Shown in pieces: positions 1 to 8,648 of a DNA stretch of 49,158 nt. The stretch's first letter is position 1. Every line of letters starts with the position of its first letter. Below the pieces are notes generated by a model. That model saw only the letters and a program-made list of their open reading frames with translations, was not told where the DNA came from and did not search any database. Both the position numbers and the translations under genes were made by a program. Source of the DNA: an uncultured Bacteroidota bacterium (GTDB lineage Bacteria > Bacteroidota > Bacteroidia > Bacteroidales > FEN-979); NCBI GenBank assembly GCA_937900965.1, contig CALCGJ010000090.1, positions 1-49,158 of the forward strand. The letters are read 5' to 3'.

Positions 1-712
1 GTTCAACGTTGGAATACAATCCCATCTGGTGACTGATATGAGTCACAAAACCTCTCTCCGGATTCAACTCCAGGAGAAGCGCTACAGCCTCCTCCAGGTT
101 CATATGGGAATAGTGTTTTTGTTTTCTCAGGGCATTCACAACTACTACTTTTGACCCCCTGATTTTATTTTTCTCGTCGTCGGAAATTTTGTAGACATCA
201 GTAAGATACGTGAAATCATGGATCCGAAACCCAAACACAAACTGATCGTCGTTATAATGTACAGCTTTAACGGGAACGATCTCTGTATTGCCGATAAAGA
301 AAGGATTATTCGTGAAGGTATGTAGATCCAGTTCAGGAACACCCGGATAACGATCACCTTCGAAGGCATACCCATACTCCCTTCTGATCTGATCCTGCAC
401 CTCTTCGGTAGCGTATACCGGTGTCGGCTTTTTAAGGACATAGTTAAACGCACGTACATCATCCAACCCGCCCAGATGATCTTTGTGTTCATGCGTAATC
501 AGGATAGCGTCAATGGATTCGACTTTTTCGCGCAGCATCTGTTGCCTGAAATCAGGTCCGCAGTCAATAACAATGCGCTGGTCTCCCAATTCAACCATTA
601 TTGAAGACCGCAGCCTCGTATTCCGCATATCCGTTGATCTGCAGACTTCACAGTGACATGCGATAACAGGAACACCCTGTGATGTACCAGTACCAAGAAA
701 GGTGATTCTCAT
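1..712 (-). CDS. MBL-fold metallo-hydrolase, PhnP-like (C-terminus beyond window)
   Basis: Reading the minus strand from the ATG at 712 gives a protein starting MRITFLGTGTSQGVPV that runs off the window start, so the C-terminus is missing. The metal-binding motif THEHKDHLGGLDD is present, as is a CxCxxC cluster near residues 19-24 followed by TDMRNTRLRSS. This layout is known from the PhnP/phosphoribosyl cyclic phosphodiesterase branch of the metallo-beta-lactamase fold, where the cysteines hold a structural zinc. A later THISHQMG segment supplies another metal ligand. The exact substrate cannot be told; Bacteroidota carry one or two such genes with unproven roles. It is transcribed divergently from the DUF6913-dapA operon, with only 79 bp between the start codons. 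Confidence 0.85.
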   Translation of the reverse strand, partial: MRITFLGTGTSQGVPVIACHCEVCRSTDMRNTRLRSSIMVELGDQRIVIDCGPDFRQQMLREKVESIDAILITHEHKDHLGGLDDVRAFNYVLKKPTPVYATEEVQDQIRREYGYAFEGDRYPGVPELDLHTFTNNPFFIGNTEIVPVKAVHYNDDQFVFGFRIHDFTYLTDVYKISDDEKNKIRGSKVVVVNALRKQKHYSHMNLEEAVALLLELNPERGFVTHISHQMGLYSNVE

Positions 713-779
713 GCGATAAAATGATTAGCAAATCTAAGAAACTATCGTCAAAATTGTAGAAAAAATCCTGAGTTAACTG

Positions 780-787
780 TACCTTTG
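780..787 (+). promoter_or_regulatory. -7 promoter box TACCTTTG of the DUF6913-dapA operon
   Basis: TACCTTTG fits the Bacteroidota -7 consensus TAnnTTTG. A TTG at 754-756 lies at about the right distance for the -33 element. The start codon at 792 is only 4 nt after the box, so the transcript is probably leaderless or nearly so. Confidence 0.6.
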
Positions 788-791
788 TTGC

Positions 792-1337
792 ATGCTCAAC
801 AGTTTTCGGACAAGTATCGGCAATTGGCTTTTGAAGAGGAAATCGGGAACTGTTATTCGAAACAGGGCCATGATCAACTTAACCGGAGCTACCAGCATTG
901 GAATCCTTTACCCCCTGTACGATCTGCCCGATTATAACAAAGTAGAGGCATTTGTATCCGGTCTGCAGAAAAAGAACAAAGAGTTACGGGTGTTGGGATA
1001 CCTTCAACACAAAGATTTGGCCACCCGGTTTCTACCAAAGTTGTCATACGATTTTTTTTCACAACACGATGTGAACTGGTATTTCAAGCCAGTGAATATC
1101 AAGGTGCAAGGTTTTATCGAAAAGGAATTTGACTTGCTGATTGACTTGACCTTAGAGGAACATCTTCCGTTGAAATTTGTCGCCGGACTTTCCCGGGCGC
1201 GATGTAAAGTAGGTAGGTTCAGCGAAGAGAATACAAGATATTATGACCTGATGATCAAGGTCGACAAGAAGCAGAATTTAGCGGAGTTCATTTCCCAGAT
1301 ACAACACTATCTTACAATCATTAAACCGCATGAATAA
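792..1337 (+). CDS. DUF6913 family protein
   Basis: A 181-residue protein with no signal peptide or membrane segment. Its sequence (GATSIGILYPL near the N-terminus; LPLKFVAGLSRARCKVGRF in the C-terminal half) matches my memory of the Bacteroidota-restricted DUF6913 family, which is usually encoded directly upstream of dapA. No biochemical role is known to me. The segment resembles a small Rossmann-like alpha/beta protein, but that is an impression only. The stop overlaps the dapA start by 8 nt, so the two genes are translationally coupled. The start is fixed by the -7 box ending 4 nt upstream. Confidence 0.8.
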   Translation: MLNSFRTSIGNWLLKRKSGTVIRNRAMINLTGATSIGILYPLYDLPDYNKVEAFVSGLQKKNKELRVLGYLQHKDLATRFLPKLSYDFFSQHDVNWYFKPVNIKVQGFIEKEFDLLIDLTLEEHLPLKFVAGLSRARCKVGRFSEENTRYYDLMIKVDKKQNLAEFISQIQHYLTIIKPHE

Positions 1338-2226
1338 AAAAACCTCAAAATTCCGGGGAACCGGAGTAGCTATTGTCACACCATTTAAGTCTTCCGGTGA
1401 TGTCGATTTTGAAGCTTATGAACGCATGATCAATCATGTTATCGAAGGTGGTGTCGATTATATTGTTGCACTTGGAACTACGGGAGAAACTCCAACGTTG
1501 TCGAAACAGGAAAAGGTAAAATTTATTGAGTTTTCTGTCAATAAAATAGGAGGGCGTGTACCTCTTGTTGCAGGGATTGGGGGAAACAATACCTCCGAGG
1601 TGGTTCAGACTATCCAATCAATGCCACTGAACGGAGTGAGTGGAATCCTGTCAGTCTCTCCCTATTATAACAAACCTCAACAGGAGGGCATATACCTGCA
1701 CTTCAAAGCTATTGCAGAAGCCAGCCCGGTGCCCGTCATCCTCTATACTGTTCCGGGGCGCACCGGAGGTAACATAGCTGCTGCAACTACTATCCGACTG
1801 GCAATGGATTTCCCGAATATCGCAGGGATCAAAGAGGCTTCAGGGAACTTAGATCAGATTTATCAGGTACTTAAGCAACGTCCGGAAAACTTCCTGGTCA
1901 TATCGGGTGACGATGGTATGACATTGCCAATGCTCGCTGCAGGTGCAGACGGAGTGATCTCAGTTGTGGCAAACGGGTACCCGAAAGAGTTCTCTTCAAT
2001 GGTTAATTATTGCCTGAAAGGGGATTTTGCCAGGGGCAGGGAGGTTCATTTTCAGTTGATCGAACTGATCAATGCCCTTTTTCAGGATGGAAGTCCCGGT
2101 GGTATCAAAGCTCTGCTTGAGATGAAGGGCTTATGTCAGAATATAGTAAGATTGCCGGTTGTTCCGGTCAATCAAACTACCCGGGACTTGATTAAATATC
2201 TTGCAGAAAAAATTGATATACAATGA
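1330..2226 (+). CDS. dapA: 4-hydroxy-tetrahydrodipicolinate synthase
   Basis: DapA condenses pyruvate with aspartate semialdehyde, the first committed step of the diaminopimelate/lysine pathway, and feeds peptidoglycan synthesis in the cytoplasm. The 298-residue length is typical of the (beta/alpha)8 aldolase family. Visible active-site elements are the TTGE motif at residues 50-53, the Tyr of YTVPGRTG at about 139 with Arg144, the Schiff-base Lys168 in GIKEASG, and the ISGDD loop at 191-195. It overlaps the DUF6913 gene upstream, and its stop shares an ATGA with the peptidase gene downstream. The lysine allosteric site cannot be judged by eye. Confidence 0.97.
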   Translation: MNKKTSKFRGTGVAIVTPFKSSGDVDFEAYERMINHVIEGGVDYIVALGTTGETPTLSKQEKVKFIEFSVNKIGGRVPLVAGIGGNNTSEVVQTIQSMPLNGVSGILSVSPYYNKPQQEGIYLHFKAIAEASPVPVILYTVPGRTGGNIAAATTIRLAMDFPNIAGIKEASGNLDQIYQVLKQRPENFLVISGDDGMTLPMLAAGADGVISVVANGYPKEFSSMVNYCLKGDFARGREVHFQLIELINALFQDGSPGGIKALLEMKGLCQNIVRLPVVPVNQTTRDLIKYLAEKIDIQ

Positions 2227-3950
2227 TAAAGAAGTTGCTCCTCCTCCCTCTCACTCTGGTTTTATTTCTGCCTGTTAGTTCTCTGTATTCACAACAATCA
2301 GAGAATATAAACACCCACGATCTGTTTAAAAACTCCGGTGAGATCTACTTTGCATTTGATATTGGGTCTCCTCAGGAGCTTGAAGTACTTACCAGGATTA
2401 TTTCTATATCAAATGTTACTGGTAACCAGGTTTTTGCATATGCCAACAGGAAAGAGTTTCAGGAATTCGTAGAGCTGGGTTATAGCTATACATTACTCCC
2501 TCATCCGGGCTCGTTGCTGACTGAAGATCAACTCCGGCCTCCCGGCTCCGGGAAAGGGCCGTCGACAATGTGGAATTACTATCCTTCATACCAGGAGTAC
2601 CTGGATTTCATGAATGGTTTTGCTGCTTCCTATCCCGACATCTGCAAAGTTGTTCCAATTGGTACATCAATACAGGGGAGAGAGCTTATCGCGGTAAAGA
2701 TCAGCGATAATGTGGACGAACCGGAAGCTGAACCTGAATTTTTTTACACATCTTCAATACACGGTGATGAATTAACCGGTTACGTGTTGATGCTTCATCT
2801 GATAGATTACCTGCTATCCAATTACGGCACTGATGCCCGAATAACTAATCTGGTTGATAACATTGAGATCTATATTAACCCCCTCGCCAATCCGGATGGG
2901 ACATATTGGGGAGGCAATAACTCTGTAAACCAGGCTAAGAGATACAATGCAAATTGGGTGGATCTCAACCGAAATTATCCTGATCCTGAAGATGGTCCGC
3001 ATCCTGATGGGAACCAATGGCAGACAGAAACAGTTGCTTTCATGGCTTTTGCCGACAGTAACCATTTTGTGATGGGTGCCAACTTTCATGGTGGAGCCGA
3101 AGTGTTTAACTATCCCTGGGACACCTGGTCTAAACTAGCTGCGGATGATACTTGGTGGAAGTTTGTTGGTCGTGAATATGTAGACACGGTTTACCTTCAT
3201 AGCTTCGGGGGCTATTTCTCTGGATTTAACAATGGGATCTCCAATGGATATCAATGGTATACAATATCAGGAGGTCGGCAGGACTATATGAATTACTGGC
3301 ATTCTGACAGGGAGGTGACCTTGGAGATATCAGACATTAAACTAATACCGGCAAGTCAACTGTTAAACCACTGGGAGTATAACTACAGATCACTGCTGAA
3401 TTACATTGAACAGGCCAGTTATGGCATCCAGGGGATTGTAACCGATTCTGTAACCGGACAGCCATTGATTGCAGAGATATTTATTCCTGGTCACGACATG
3501 GATAATTCACACGTCTTCACGAAACTTCCATCAGGTTACTACTCACGTCTCCTATGGGAGGGAACCTATGATGTGAGATTCTCTGCGGTGGGCTACTTCC
3601 CGAAGATGATTTACAATGTTAATGTCTCAAACTGGACTACAACCAATCTGGATGTAAAGTTGGTCCCTTTGAATGTCGGATCGATGGAACCTGGATGCAA
3701 GCGTGCTGCCATGGTTTATCCCAATCCATCCAACGGATTGATTGATCTCTACTTACCTGAACAGGGGATTACCGATGCTGAAGTGGAATGTTTCAATATG
3801 AATGGAAAAAGGCTCCTTCTCAGGCATCTCAACATTTCAGATGAAGCCTCTTTTGTACGCCTTAACATGGGAAATCTGGCTCCTGGCTTGTACCTCGTAA
3901 AGCTTACAACAAGTAACGCAAGCTACAGCGACCGGATCATCATCCGGTAA
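2223..3950 (+). CDS. Secreted M14-family zinc carboxypeptidase with T9SS sorting domain
   Basis: The protein opens with a signal peptide (MIKKLLLLPLTLVLFLPVSS), then a propeptide-like stretch and an M14 metallocarboxypeptidase domain at about residues 115-395. Zinc ligands appear as H180 and E183 (SIHGDE) and H289 (NFHGG). The catalytic Glu is E368 in EVTLEIS, and NPDG and DLNRNYPDP match the substrate-binding strands. A carboxypeptidase-regulatory-like beta sandwich follows (about 402-485), then a C-terminal T9SS sorting tail with the signature YPNPSNG and the end SYSDRIIIR. It should be exported through Sec and then secreted or anchored by type IX secretion. The ATGA overlap with dapA is an odd pairing, since the products act in different compartments. 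Confidence 0.93.
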   Translation: MIKKLLLLPLTLVLFLPVSSLYSQQSENINTHDLFKNSGEIYFAFDIGSPQELEVLTRIISISNVTGNQVFAYANRKEFQEFVELGYSYTLLPHPGSLLTEDQLRPPGSGKGPSTMWNYYPSYQEYLDFMNGFAASYPDICKVVPIGTSIQGRELIAVKISDNVDEPEAEPEFFYTSSIHGDELTGYVLMLHLIDYLLSNYGTDARITNLVDNIEIYINPLANPDGTYWGGNNSVNQAKRYNANWVDLNRNYPDPEDGPHPDGNQWQTETVAFMAFADSNHFVMGANFHGGAEVFNYPWDTWSKLAADDTWWKFVGREYVDTVYLHSFGGYFSGFNNGISNGYQWYTISGGRQDYMNYWHSDREVTLEISDIKLIPASQLLNHWEYNYRSLLNYIEQASYGIQGIVTDSVTGQPLIAEIFIPGHDMDNSHVFTKLPSGYYSRLLWEGTYDVRFSAVGYFPKMIYNVNVSNWTTTNLDVKLVPLNVGSMEPGCKRAAMVYPNPSNGLIDLYLPEQGITDAEVECFNMNGKRLLLRHLNISDEASFVRLNMGNLAPGLYLVKLTTSNASYSDRIIIR

Positions 3951-3984
3951 AATCTGATTCAGGGTTTAACGCGATTTTGTATTT

Positions 3985-5238
3985 TTAATATTTGTCGGCT
4001 ACCTGTGGCAGGTTCCCTTCAATGTATTTTCCGGCATCCAGTTTTTCACGGACTTCAGAGAAAGCTTCAATGGTATACCGTACATCTTCAAGTGTGTGAA
4101 CAGCGGTTGGGATCAGGCGTAACATGATAACACCTTTAGGAACAACAGGGTAGATCACAATAGAACAGAAAATGCCATAATTCTCACGAAGATCGGCAAC
4201 AATCTGAGTCCCTTCAGAAACTCCTCCATTGAGGATTACCGGAGTTACAGGAGATGCAGTTTTTCCAAGATCAAATCCTTTTTCTCTGAGACCGTTTTGA
4301 AGTGCCCGCACGATAATCCATAAGTTCTCCTTCAGTTCGGGTCTCGTTCTGAGTAGCTCCAGCCGTTTCAGCGCGCCGGCAACCATAGGCATGGGAAGGG
4401 ATTTTGCATAAATCTGCGAACGCATGTTGAACGCAAGTGCTTTGATGATAGGCTTGTCAGTTGCTACAAATCCGCCGATTCCAGCCATCGCTTTTGCGAA
4501 AGTGCCAAAGTAGACATCAACCCCATCCATTATGTTTTGTGCTTCGGTAGTTCCTGCTCCGGTGGTTCCCATTGTACCAAAACCGTGTGCATCATCAACC
4601 AGTAAACGAAAGCCATACTTGTCTTTAAACTGCAGAATACCAGGGAGGTCTCCGAGGTCACCAGCCATACCGTAAACGCCTTCTGTGATTACAAGAATCC
4701 CACCTCCGGATTTATCAGCAAGTTTCCTTGCCCGCTTCAGAGATGCTTCAAATTTCTCAAGGTCATTATGTGGGTATACGAAACGCTTGCCTAAATGCAT
4801 CCTCAACCCATCCAGGATACACGCATGTGCTTCAGAGTCATAAACAACTACATCGTGACGATCAATCAGGGAATCAATGATCGAAACCATACCCATATAG
4901 CCGTAATTCAGCAGGTAAGCAGCCTCTTTGTTTTCAAAAGAAGCTAACTCATGTTCAAGCTCCTCGTGCAACAGAGTTTGTCCTGACATCATTCTGGCAC
5001 CCATAGGGTAAGCTAATCCATACTTTTCAGATGCAAGGGTATCGGCTTCGCGAACCTCCGGGTGATTGGCCAGACCGAGGTAGTTGTTCAGGCTCCAGAC
5101 AATGACAGGTTTCCCACGAAAATGCATGCGATTTGAGATCTCACCTTCCAGTTTCGGGAAATAGAAATACCCATAACCATAATCAGCATATTGGCCTAGC
5201 GGCCCCATGTTGTTAATCACTTTTTCAAATATATCCAC
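3985..5238 (-). CDS. Alpha-oxoamine synthase (serine palmitoyltransferase / AONS-like, PLP-dependent)
   Basis: A 417-residue class II PLP enzyme of the alpha-oxoamine synthase family, which condenses an amino acid with an acyl-CoA or acyl-ACP and releases CO2. Lys249 in FGTFAKAMAGIGGF is the expected PLP lysine; DDAHGFG (215-221) and SEAHAC (135-140) carry the cofactor Asp and His. It is longer than E. coli KBL or BioF and has the MDIFEK...MGPLGQYA N-terminus of a Bacteroidota subgroup linked to sphingolipid or sulfonolipid (capnine-type) bases. Serine or cysteate as amino donor is possible; the sequence alone does not decide. The start is GTG at 5238, chosen because the family begins with this peptide. 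It is monocistronic and divergent from bamD. Confidence 0.88.
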   Translation of the reverse strand: MDIFEKVINNMGPLGQYADYGYGYFYFPKLEGEISNRMHFRGKPVIVWSLNNYLGLANHPEVREADTLASEKYGLAYPMGARMMSGQTLLHEELEHELASFENKEAAYLLNYGYMGMVSIIDSLIDRHDVVVYDSEAHACILDGLRMHLGKRFVYPHNDLEKFEASLKRARKLADKSGGGILVITEGVYGMAGDLGDLPGILQFKDKYGFRLLVDDAHGFGTMGTTGAGTTEAQNIMDGVDVYFGTFAKAMAGIGGFVATDKPIIKALAFNMRSQIYAKSLPMPMVAGALKRLELLRTRPELKENLWIIVRALQNGLREKGFDLGKTASPVTPVILNGGVSEGTQIVADLRENYGIFCSIVIYPVVPKGVIMLRLIPTAVHTLEDVRYTIEAFSEVREKLDAGKYIEGNLPQVADKY

Positions 5239-5280
5239 AGTTCTTGCGTTTTAAGTTAATCCGGGAATTAATTAAGGGCA

Positions 5281-5308
5281 CAAAAGTATTCAAAATTTTG
5301 TAATTTTG
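5281..5308. promoter_or_regulatory. Back-to-back -7 boxes of the oxoamine synthase and bamD
   Basis: CAAAAGTA at 5281-5288 reads TACTTTTG on the minus strand, and TAATTTTG lies at 5301-5308 on the plus strand. Both fit TAnnTTTG. Between them is the palindrome CAAAATTTTG (5291-5300). The bamD ATG at 5313 is 4 nt from its box, suggesting a leaderless mRNA; the minus gene has a leader of roughly 40 nt. Confidence 0.6.
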
Positions 5309-5312
5309 CAGC

Positions 5313-6173
5313 ATGAAACGGATCAAACAATTTGGTTTTTTCTTACTGATAGGTATGGTTGCTGTCTCCTGTAAGCACAGTAAGCTATTGAAGAATCCGG
5401 ACCTTGACACCAAATACAATGCAGCCATTGCCTATTACAATGAGAAAGACTACTCCAGAGCTTTGCAGCTGTTTGATCAAATGATGGGAGCGATACGTGC
5501 AACTGATAAAGCTGAGGATCTGTATTATTACTATTCCTACTGTTATTACCACCAGAAAGATTATACCCTCGCTTCCTATTATTTCAAGAGATATTATTCC
5601 AGTTTCCCAAAAACCAGCAGGGCAGAGGAGTGTCTCTTTATGAGCGCCTATTGCAATTACCTAAACTCTCCGATTGCTTCTCTGGATCAAACCAGTACCT
5701 ATGATGCCATCAAAGAGTTGCAGCTTTTCATGAACATCTATCCAAAAAGTAAACGGATTCCTGAATGCAATGAGTTGATTGATAAAATGCGTGCGAAATT
5801 GGAACTGAAAGATTACAAAATAGCAAAACTCTATTTCAGGATGAAGGACTTTGCTGCTTCGATCACAACATTCCACAATATTCTGCAAGAGTTTCCCGAG
5901 ACGATTCATCGTGAGGAGATACTCTTTTTAGTGATAAAATCCTATGCAAAATATGCAAGTCAGAGTGTTAAAGAGAAGCAATACGAAAGATTTACCAATA
6001 CAACCATAGCTTTTCAGGATTTCTATAAAGAGTTTCCCGCAAGCAAATTTGCAGGTGAAGCAGCGGATTTGAATGAAAAATCGCGTGCCGAGATTCAGAA
6101 GATGGTTGATAAAAATAAAAACTTAATTGAAGAACAAAGTAAACGAGTTAGACTAAAAAGAAATGGATTATAA
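5313..6173 (+). CDS. bamD: Outer membrane protein assembly factor BamD (TPR lipoprotein)
   Basis: A 286-residue lipoprotein: hydrophobic leader, then lipobox AVSC with the lipidated Cys at residue 20, then about five TPR-like helical pairs (TKYNAAIAYYNEKDYSRALQ; YYSYCYYHQKDYTLASYYF and later repeats). BamD is the inner-leaflet outer-membrane lipoprotein that works with BamA to insert beta-barrel proteins. The C-terminus is lysine-rich and ends in KRVRLKRNGL. It heads an operon: rpoZ starts inside its last codons (11-nt overlap). BamD upstream of rpoZ and coaBC is a familiar Bacteroidota gene order. Confidence 0.93.
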   Translation: MKRIKQFGFFLLIGMVAVSCKHSKLLKNPDLDTKYNAAIAYYNEKDYSRALQLFDQMMGAIRATDKAEDLYYYYSYCYYHQKDYTLASYYFKRYYSSFPKTSRAEECLFMSAYCNYLNSPIASLDQTSTYDAIKELQLFMNIYPKSKRIPECNELIDKMRAKLELKDYKIAKLYFRMKDFAASITTFHNILQEFPETIHREEILFLVIKSYAKYASQSVKEKQYERFTNTTIAFQDFYKEFPASKFAGEAADLNEKSRAEIQKMVDKNKNLIEEQSKRVRLKRNGL

Positions 6174-6501
6174 AAAAGTAAAAACAGACCTGGTAGCAGT
6201 AACCCGAAATATAGAAGATTATACCGAAGGTACTGAGAATGTGTACGAAACGATCTCGGTTATCTCCAAAAGGGCAAACCAGATTTCGGCAGAGATGAAA
6301 GAGGAGTTGAATCAGAAACTCGCCGAATTTGCCACAACTACAGATAATCTCGAAGAGGTTTTTGAAAACCGGGAGCAGATCGAAATTGCCAAATATTACG
6401 AACACCTTCCTAAACCCACCCTGATCGCAATACACGAGTATCAGAATGATGAGATCTACTTCCGCAAACCTGAGCTTGAGCCGAAAGAGGAGATCATTTA
6501 A
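6163..6501 (+). CDS. rpoZ: DNA-directed RNA polymerase subunit omega (Bacteroidota type)
   Basis: A 112-residue protein of the Rpb6/omega family in its Bacteroidota form. The core YETISVISKRANQISAEMK matches the omega helix that wraps the beta-prime C-terminus, and the acidic tail ends LEPKEEII. It assists assembly and stability of RNA polymerase. It overlaps bamD by 11 nt and is followed 10 nt later by coaBC, so all three are very probably co-transcribed. Confidence 0.93.
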   Translation: MDYKKVKTDLVAVTRNIEDYTEGTENVYETISVISKRANQISAEMKEELNQKLAEFATTTDNLEEVFENREQIEIAKYYEHLPKPTLIAIHEYQNDEIYFRKPELEPKEEII

Positions 6502-6511
6502 TTATTCCCCG

Positions 6512-7726
6512 ATGCTGAAAGGGAAACATATCGTAATCGGCATCACCGGCGGAATCGCTGCGTATAAAATTCCATACCTGATCAGGTTGCTTATCAGCGA
6601 AGGCGCACAGGTTCGTGTGATCATGACACCATCTGCCAAAGATTTTGTCACACCGCTCACTCTGGCTACCCTTTCCCGGAATGATGTCATCCTCCACCCA
6701 TTTAATATCGAAACCGGAGCCTGGAACAGTCATGTTGAGTTAGGACAATGGGCCGATTTGATGCTTTTTGCACCAACAACAGCCAACACGCTTGGCAAGA
6801 TGGCTCATGGCATTGCAGATAATTTCGTGTTAACAGCTTACCTGTCAGCCAAATGTCCTGTTATGGTTGCACCTTCGATGGATCTCGATATGTTTCAGCA
6901 TCCAGCCACCCAGAAAAACCTGGATATCCTTCGCAACTTTGGAAACATTATCATCGATGCCCAGGAGGGTGAATTGGCGAGTGGACTGTCAGGCCCGGGG
7001 CGTTTGGAAGAGCCAGAGAATATTCTGAAGATTATAACCGGTTTTTTTTTTCAAAGGCAGGAACTCACCGGTAAACGTATCATAGTTACGGCGGGTCCTA
7101 CCTACGAAAAGATCGATCCCGTTCGGTTTGTGGGTAATCACTCATCCGGATTGATGGGATTCAGCCTGGCAGAAGAGATAGCCAGCAGGGGAGGAGAGGT
7201 TGTCCTGATAACTGGCCCGGTGAGCCTCAAGACCTATAATCCTGCAATCCAAAGAGTAGATGTAATAACTGCTTCAGAGATGTTCGAGGCATGTCAGGAT
7301 CATATTGAAAAGACAGATATCCTGATCATGGCCGCAGCTGTAGCCGACTATACCATCCAGAATCCGTCTGTTAATAAACTGAAAAAGAGTCCCGATGATC
7401 TCACCCTCACCCTATCACCCACACCTGATATCTTGATGGGGTTGGGAAAAGTGAAAAGATCGGGGCAGTTTTTTGTCGGCTTTGCCCTGGAAACTGAAAA
7501 TTCTCTTGAGAACGCTATGAATAAACTGCAAAACAAATCCCTCGACCTAATTGTTATGAACTCATTGAAAGATCCGGGAGCAGGATTTGGGATCACCACC
7601 AATAAGGTGACCATTATTTCAGCATCGGGTCAAATAATTAAAGGGAAAGTCAAACCAAAGAAAGAAGTTGCTTCTGATATTGTTGATTCGATCCTGGGGT
7701 CCCTCAATTCAAATAAAACGCTATGA
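6512..7726 (+). CDS. coaBC: Bifunctional phosphopantothenoylcysteine decarboxylase / phosphopantothenate-cysteine ligase
   Basis: CoaBC makes 4'-phosphopantetheine for coenzyme A by joining cysteine to phosphopantothenate and decarboxylating the product. From the ATG at 6512 the protein has 404 residues. The N-terminal flavoprotein (CoaC) has GITGGIAAYK, His74 in SHVELGQW, and APSMDLDM (120-127). The CoaB half starts near TVTAGPTYEKIDPVRFVGNHSSG and contains the KLKK loop. An upstream in-frame ATG at 6446 would add 22 residues that merely read the end of rpoZ in another frame, so I rejected it. Compared with E. coli, the catalytic Asn of PxMN is Asp124 and the CoaC active-site Cys is Ser157 (ELASGLSGPGR). 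Confidence 0.93.
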   Translation: MLKGKHIVIGITGGIAAYKIPYLIRLLISEGAQVRVIMTPSAKDFVTPLTLATLSRNDVILHPFNIETGAWNSHVELGQWADLMLFAPTTANTLGKMAHGIADNFVLTAYLSAKCPVMVAPSMDLDMFQHPATQKNLDILRNFGNIIIDAQEGELASGLSGPGRLEEPENILKIITGFFFQRQELTGKRIIVTAGPTYEKIDPVRFVGNHSSGLMGFSLAEEIASRGGEVVLITGPVSLKTYNPAIQRVDVITASEMFEACQDHIEKTDILIMAAAVADYTIQNPSVNKLKKSPDDLTLTLSPTPDILMGLGKVKRSGQFFVGFALETENSLENAMNKLQNKSLDLIVMNSLKDPGAGFGITTNKVTIISASGQIIKGKVKPKKEVASDIVDSILGSLNSNKTL

Positions 7727-8628
7727 GAAAGATCGTTCTATTCTTTTTTCTAACATTGGGTATCCTGCCCCTGAAAGCTCAGGAATTGAATTGCATCGTT
7801 AGTGTCTCCGCTCCAAGTCTTGAAGGAACTAACAGACAGGTATTCGATGCCTTACAGTCTGCGATTTATGAATTTATGAACAACCGAACCTGGGCTAACT
7901 TCAATGTGAAGGTAGAGGAACGCATTGAATGTACAATCTTGATTACCATCACTGAACGTTTGGGTGGTGATGATTTCAAGGGAACATTGAATCTGGTGTT
8001 ACGAAGACCGGTATACAACTCTGCTTATAATACCATACTTCTTAATTATATTGACAAGAGTTTTACATTCAGATATATTGAATATCAGCCACTTGATTAC
8101 TCGGAAGGAGTTTTCACCTCTAACCTGACTTCAACACTTGCGTTTTATACGTATATGTTCATGGGTTATTATTTCGACTCTTTTGCTTTATTGGGAGGAA
8201 CTCCCTTTTTTGAAAAAGCTCAGGATGTTGTCAATAATGCCCAAAGCACTCAACTTTCGGGATGGAAAGCATATGAGAGTGATAAAAATCGCTATTGGAT
8301 GGTAATTAACACCCTGAATCCAATCAACTCGGGCCTCCGTGAATTTACTTACATTTACCATCGACTGGGATTAGACCAGATGTATGATAATGTTGATCTT
8401 GGAAGAACCAAGACGACAGAAAGCCTGGAACTTCTGAAACAGGTCTCTAATGCCCGACCTGGTTTGTTCAATCTGCAACTGGTTCTGGATGCGAAAAAGG
8501 ATGAGTTTGTGAACATCTATTCAGATGAGAGAGTACCTCCGATAGAGAAGACCAAAGTAGTAAATCTATTGAAAGATATCGACCCGGCCAATAGCTCGAA
8601 ATACCAGGCGATTCTTGGAGGTAAATGA
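7723..8628 (+). CDS. porD: Type IX secretion system protein PorD (DUF4835)
   Basis: A 301-residue secreted or periplasmic protein with a signal peptide (LTLGILPLKAQELN) and the DUF4835 pattern: VSAPSLEGTNRQVFDALQSA, then FMNNRTWAN, and SFTFRYIEYQPL. In Porphyromonas gingivalis the homologue PorD is needed for type IX secretion; its precise place in the machine is unclear to me. It shares an ATGA overlap with coaBC and precedes recN by 20 nt, the same order found across Bacteroidota. Its presence agrees with the T9SS sorting tails seen on other proteins in this window. Confidence 0.9.
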   Translation: MRKIVLFFFLTLGILPLKAQELNCIVSVSAPSLEGTNRQVFDALQSAIYEFMNNRTWANFNVKVEERIECTILITITERLGGDDFKGTLNLVLRRPVYNSAYNTILLNYIDKSFTFRYIEYQPLDYSEGVFTSNLTSTLAFYTYMFMGYYFDSFALLGGTPFFEKAQDVVNNAQSTQLSGWKAYESDKNRYWMVINTLNPINSGLREFTYIYHRLGLDQMYDNVDLGRTKTTESLELLKQVSNARPGLFNLQLVLDAKKDEFVNIYSDERVPPIEKTKVVNLLKDIDPANSSKYQAILGGK

Positions 8629-8648
8629 TTTATAATTAATTGTTTATC

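Noticed and set aside
6446-6511. N-terminal extension of coaBC
   Set aside because: The extra 22 residues re-read the end of rpoZ in another frame; the family begins at the ATG at 6512.
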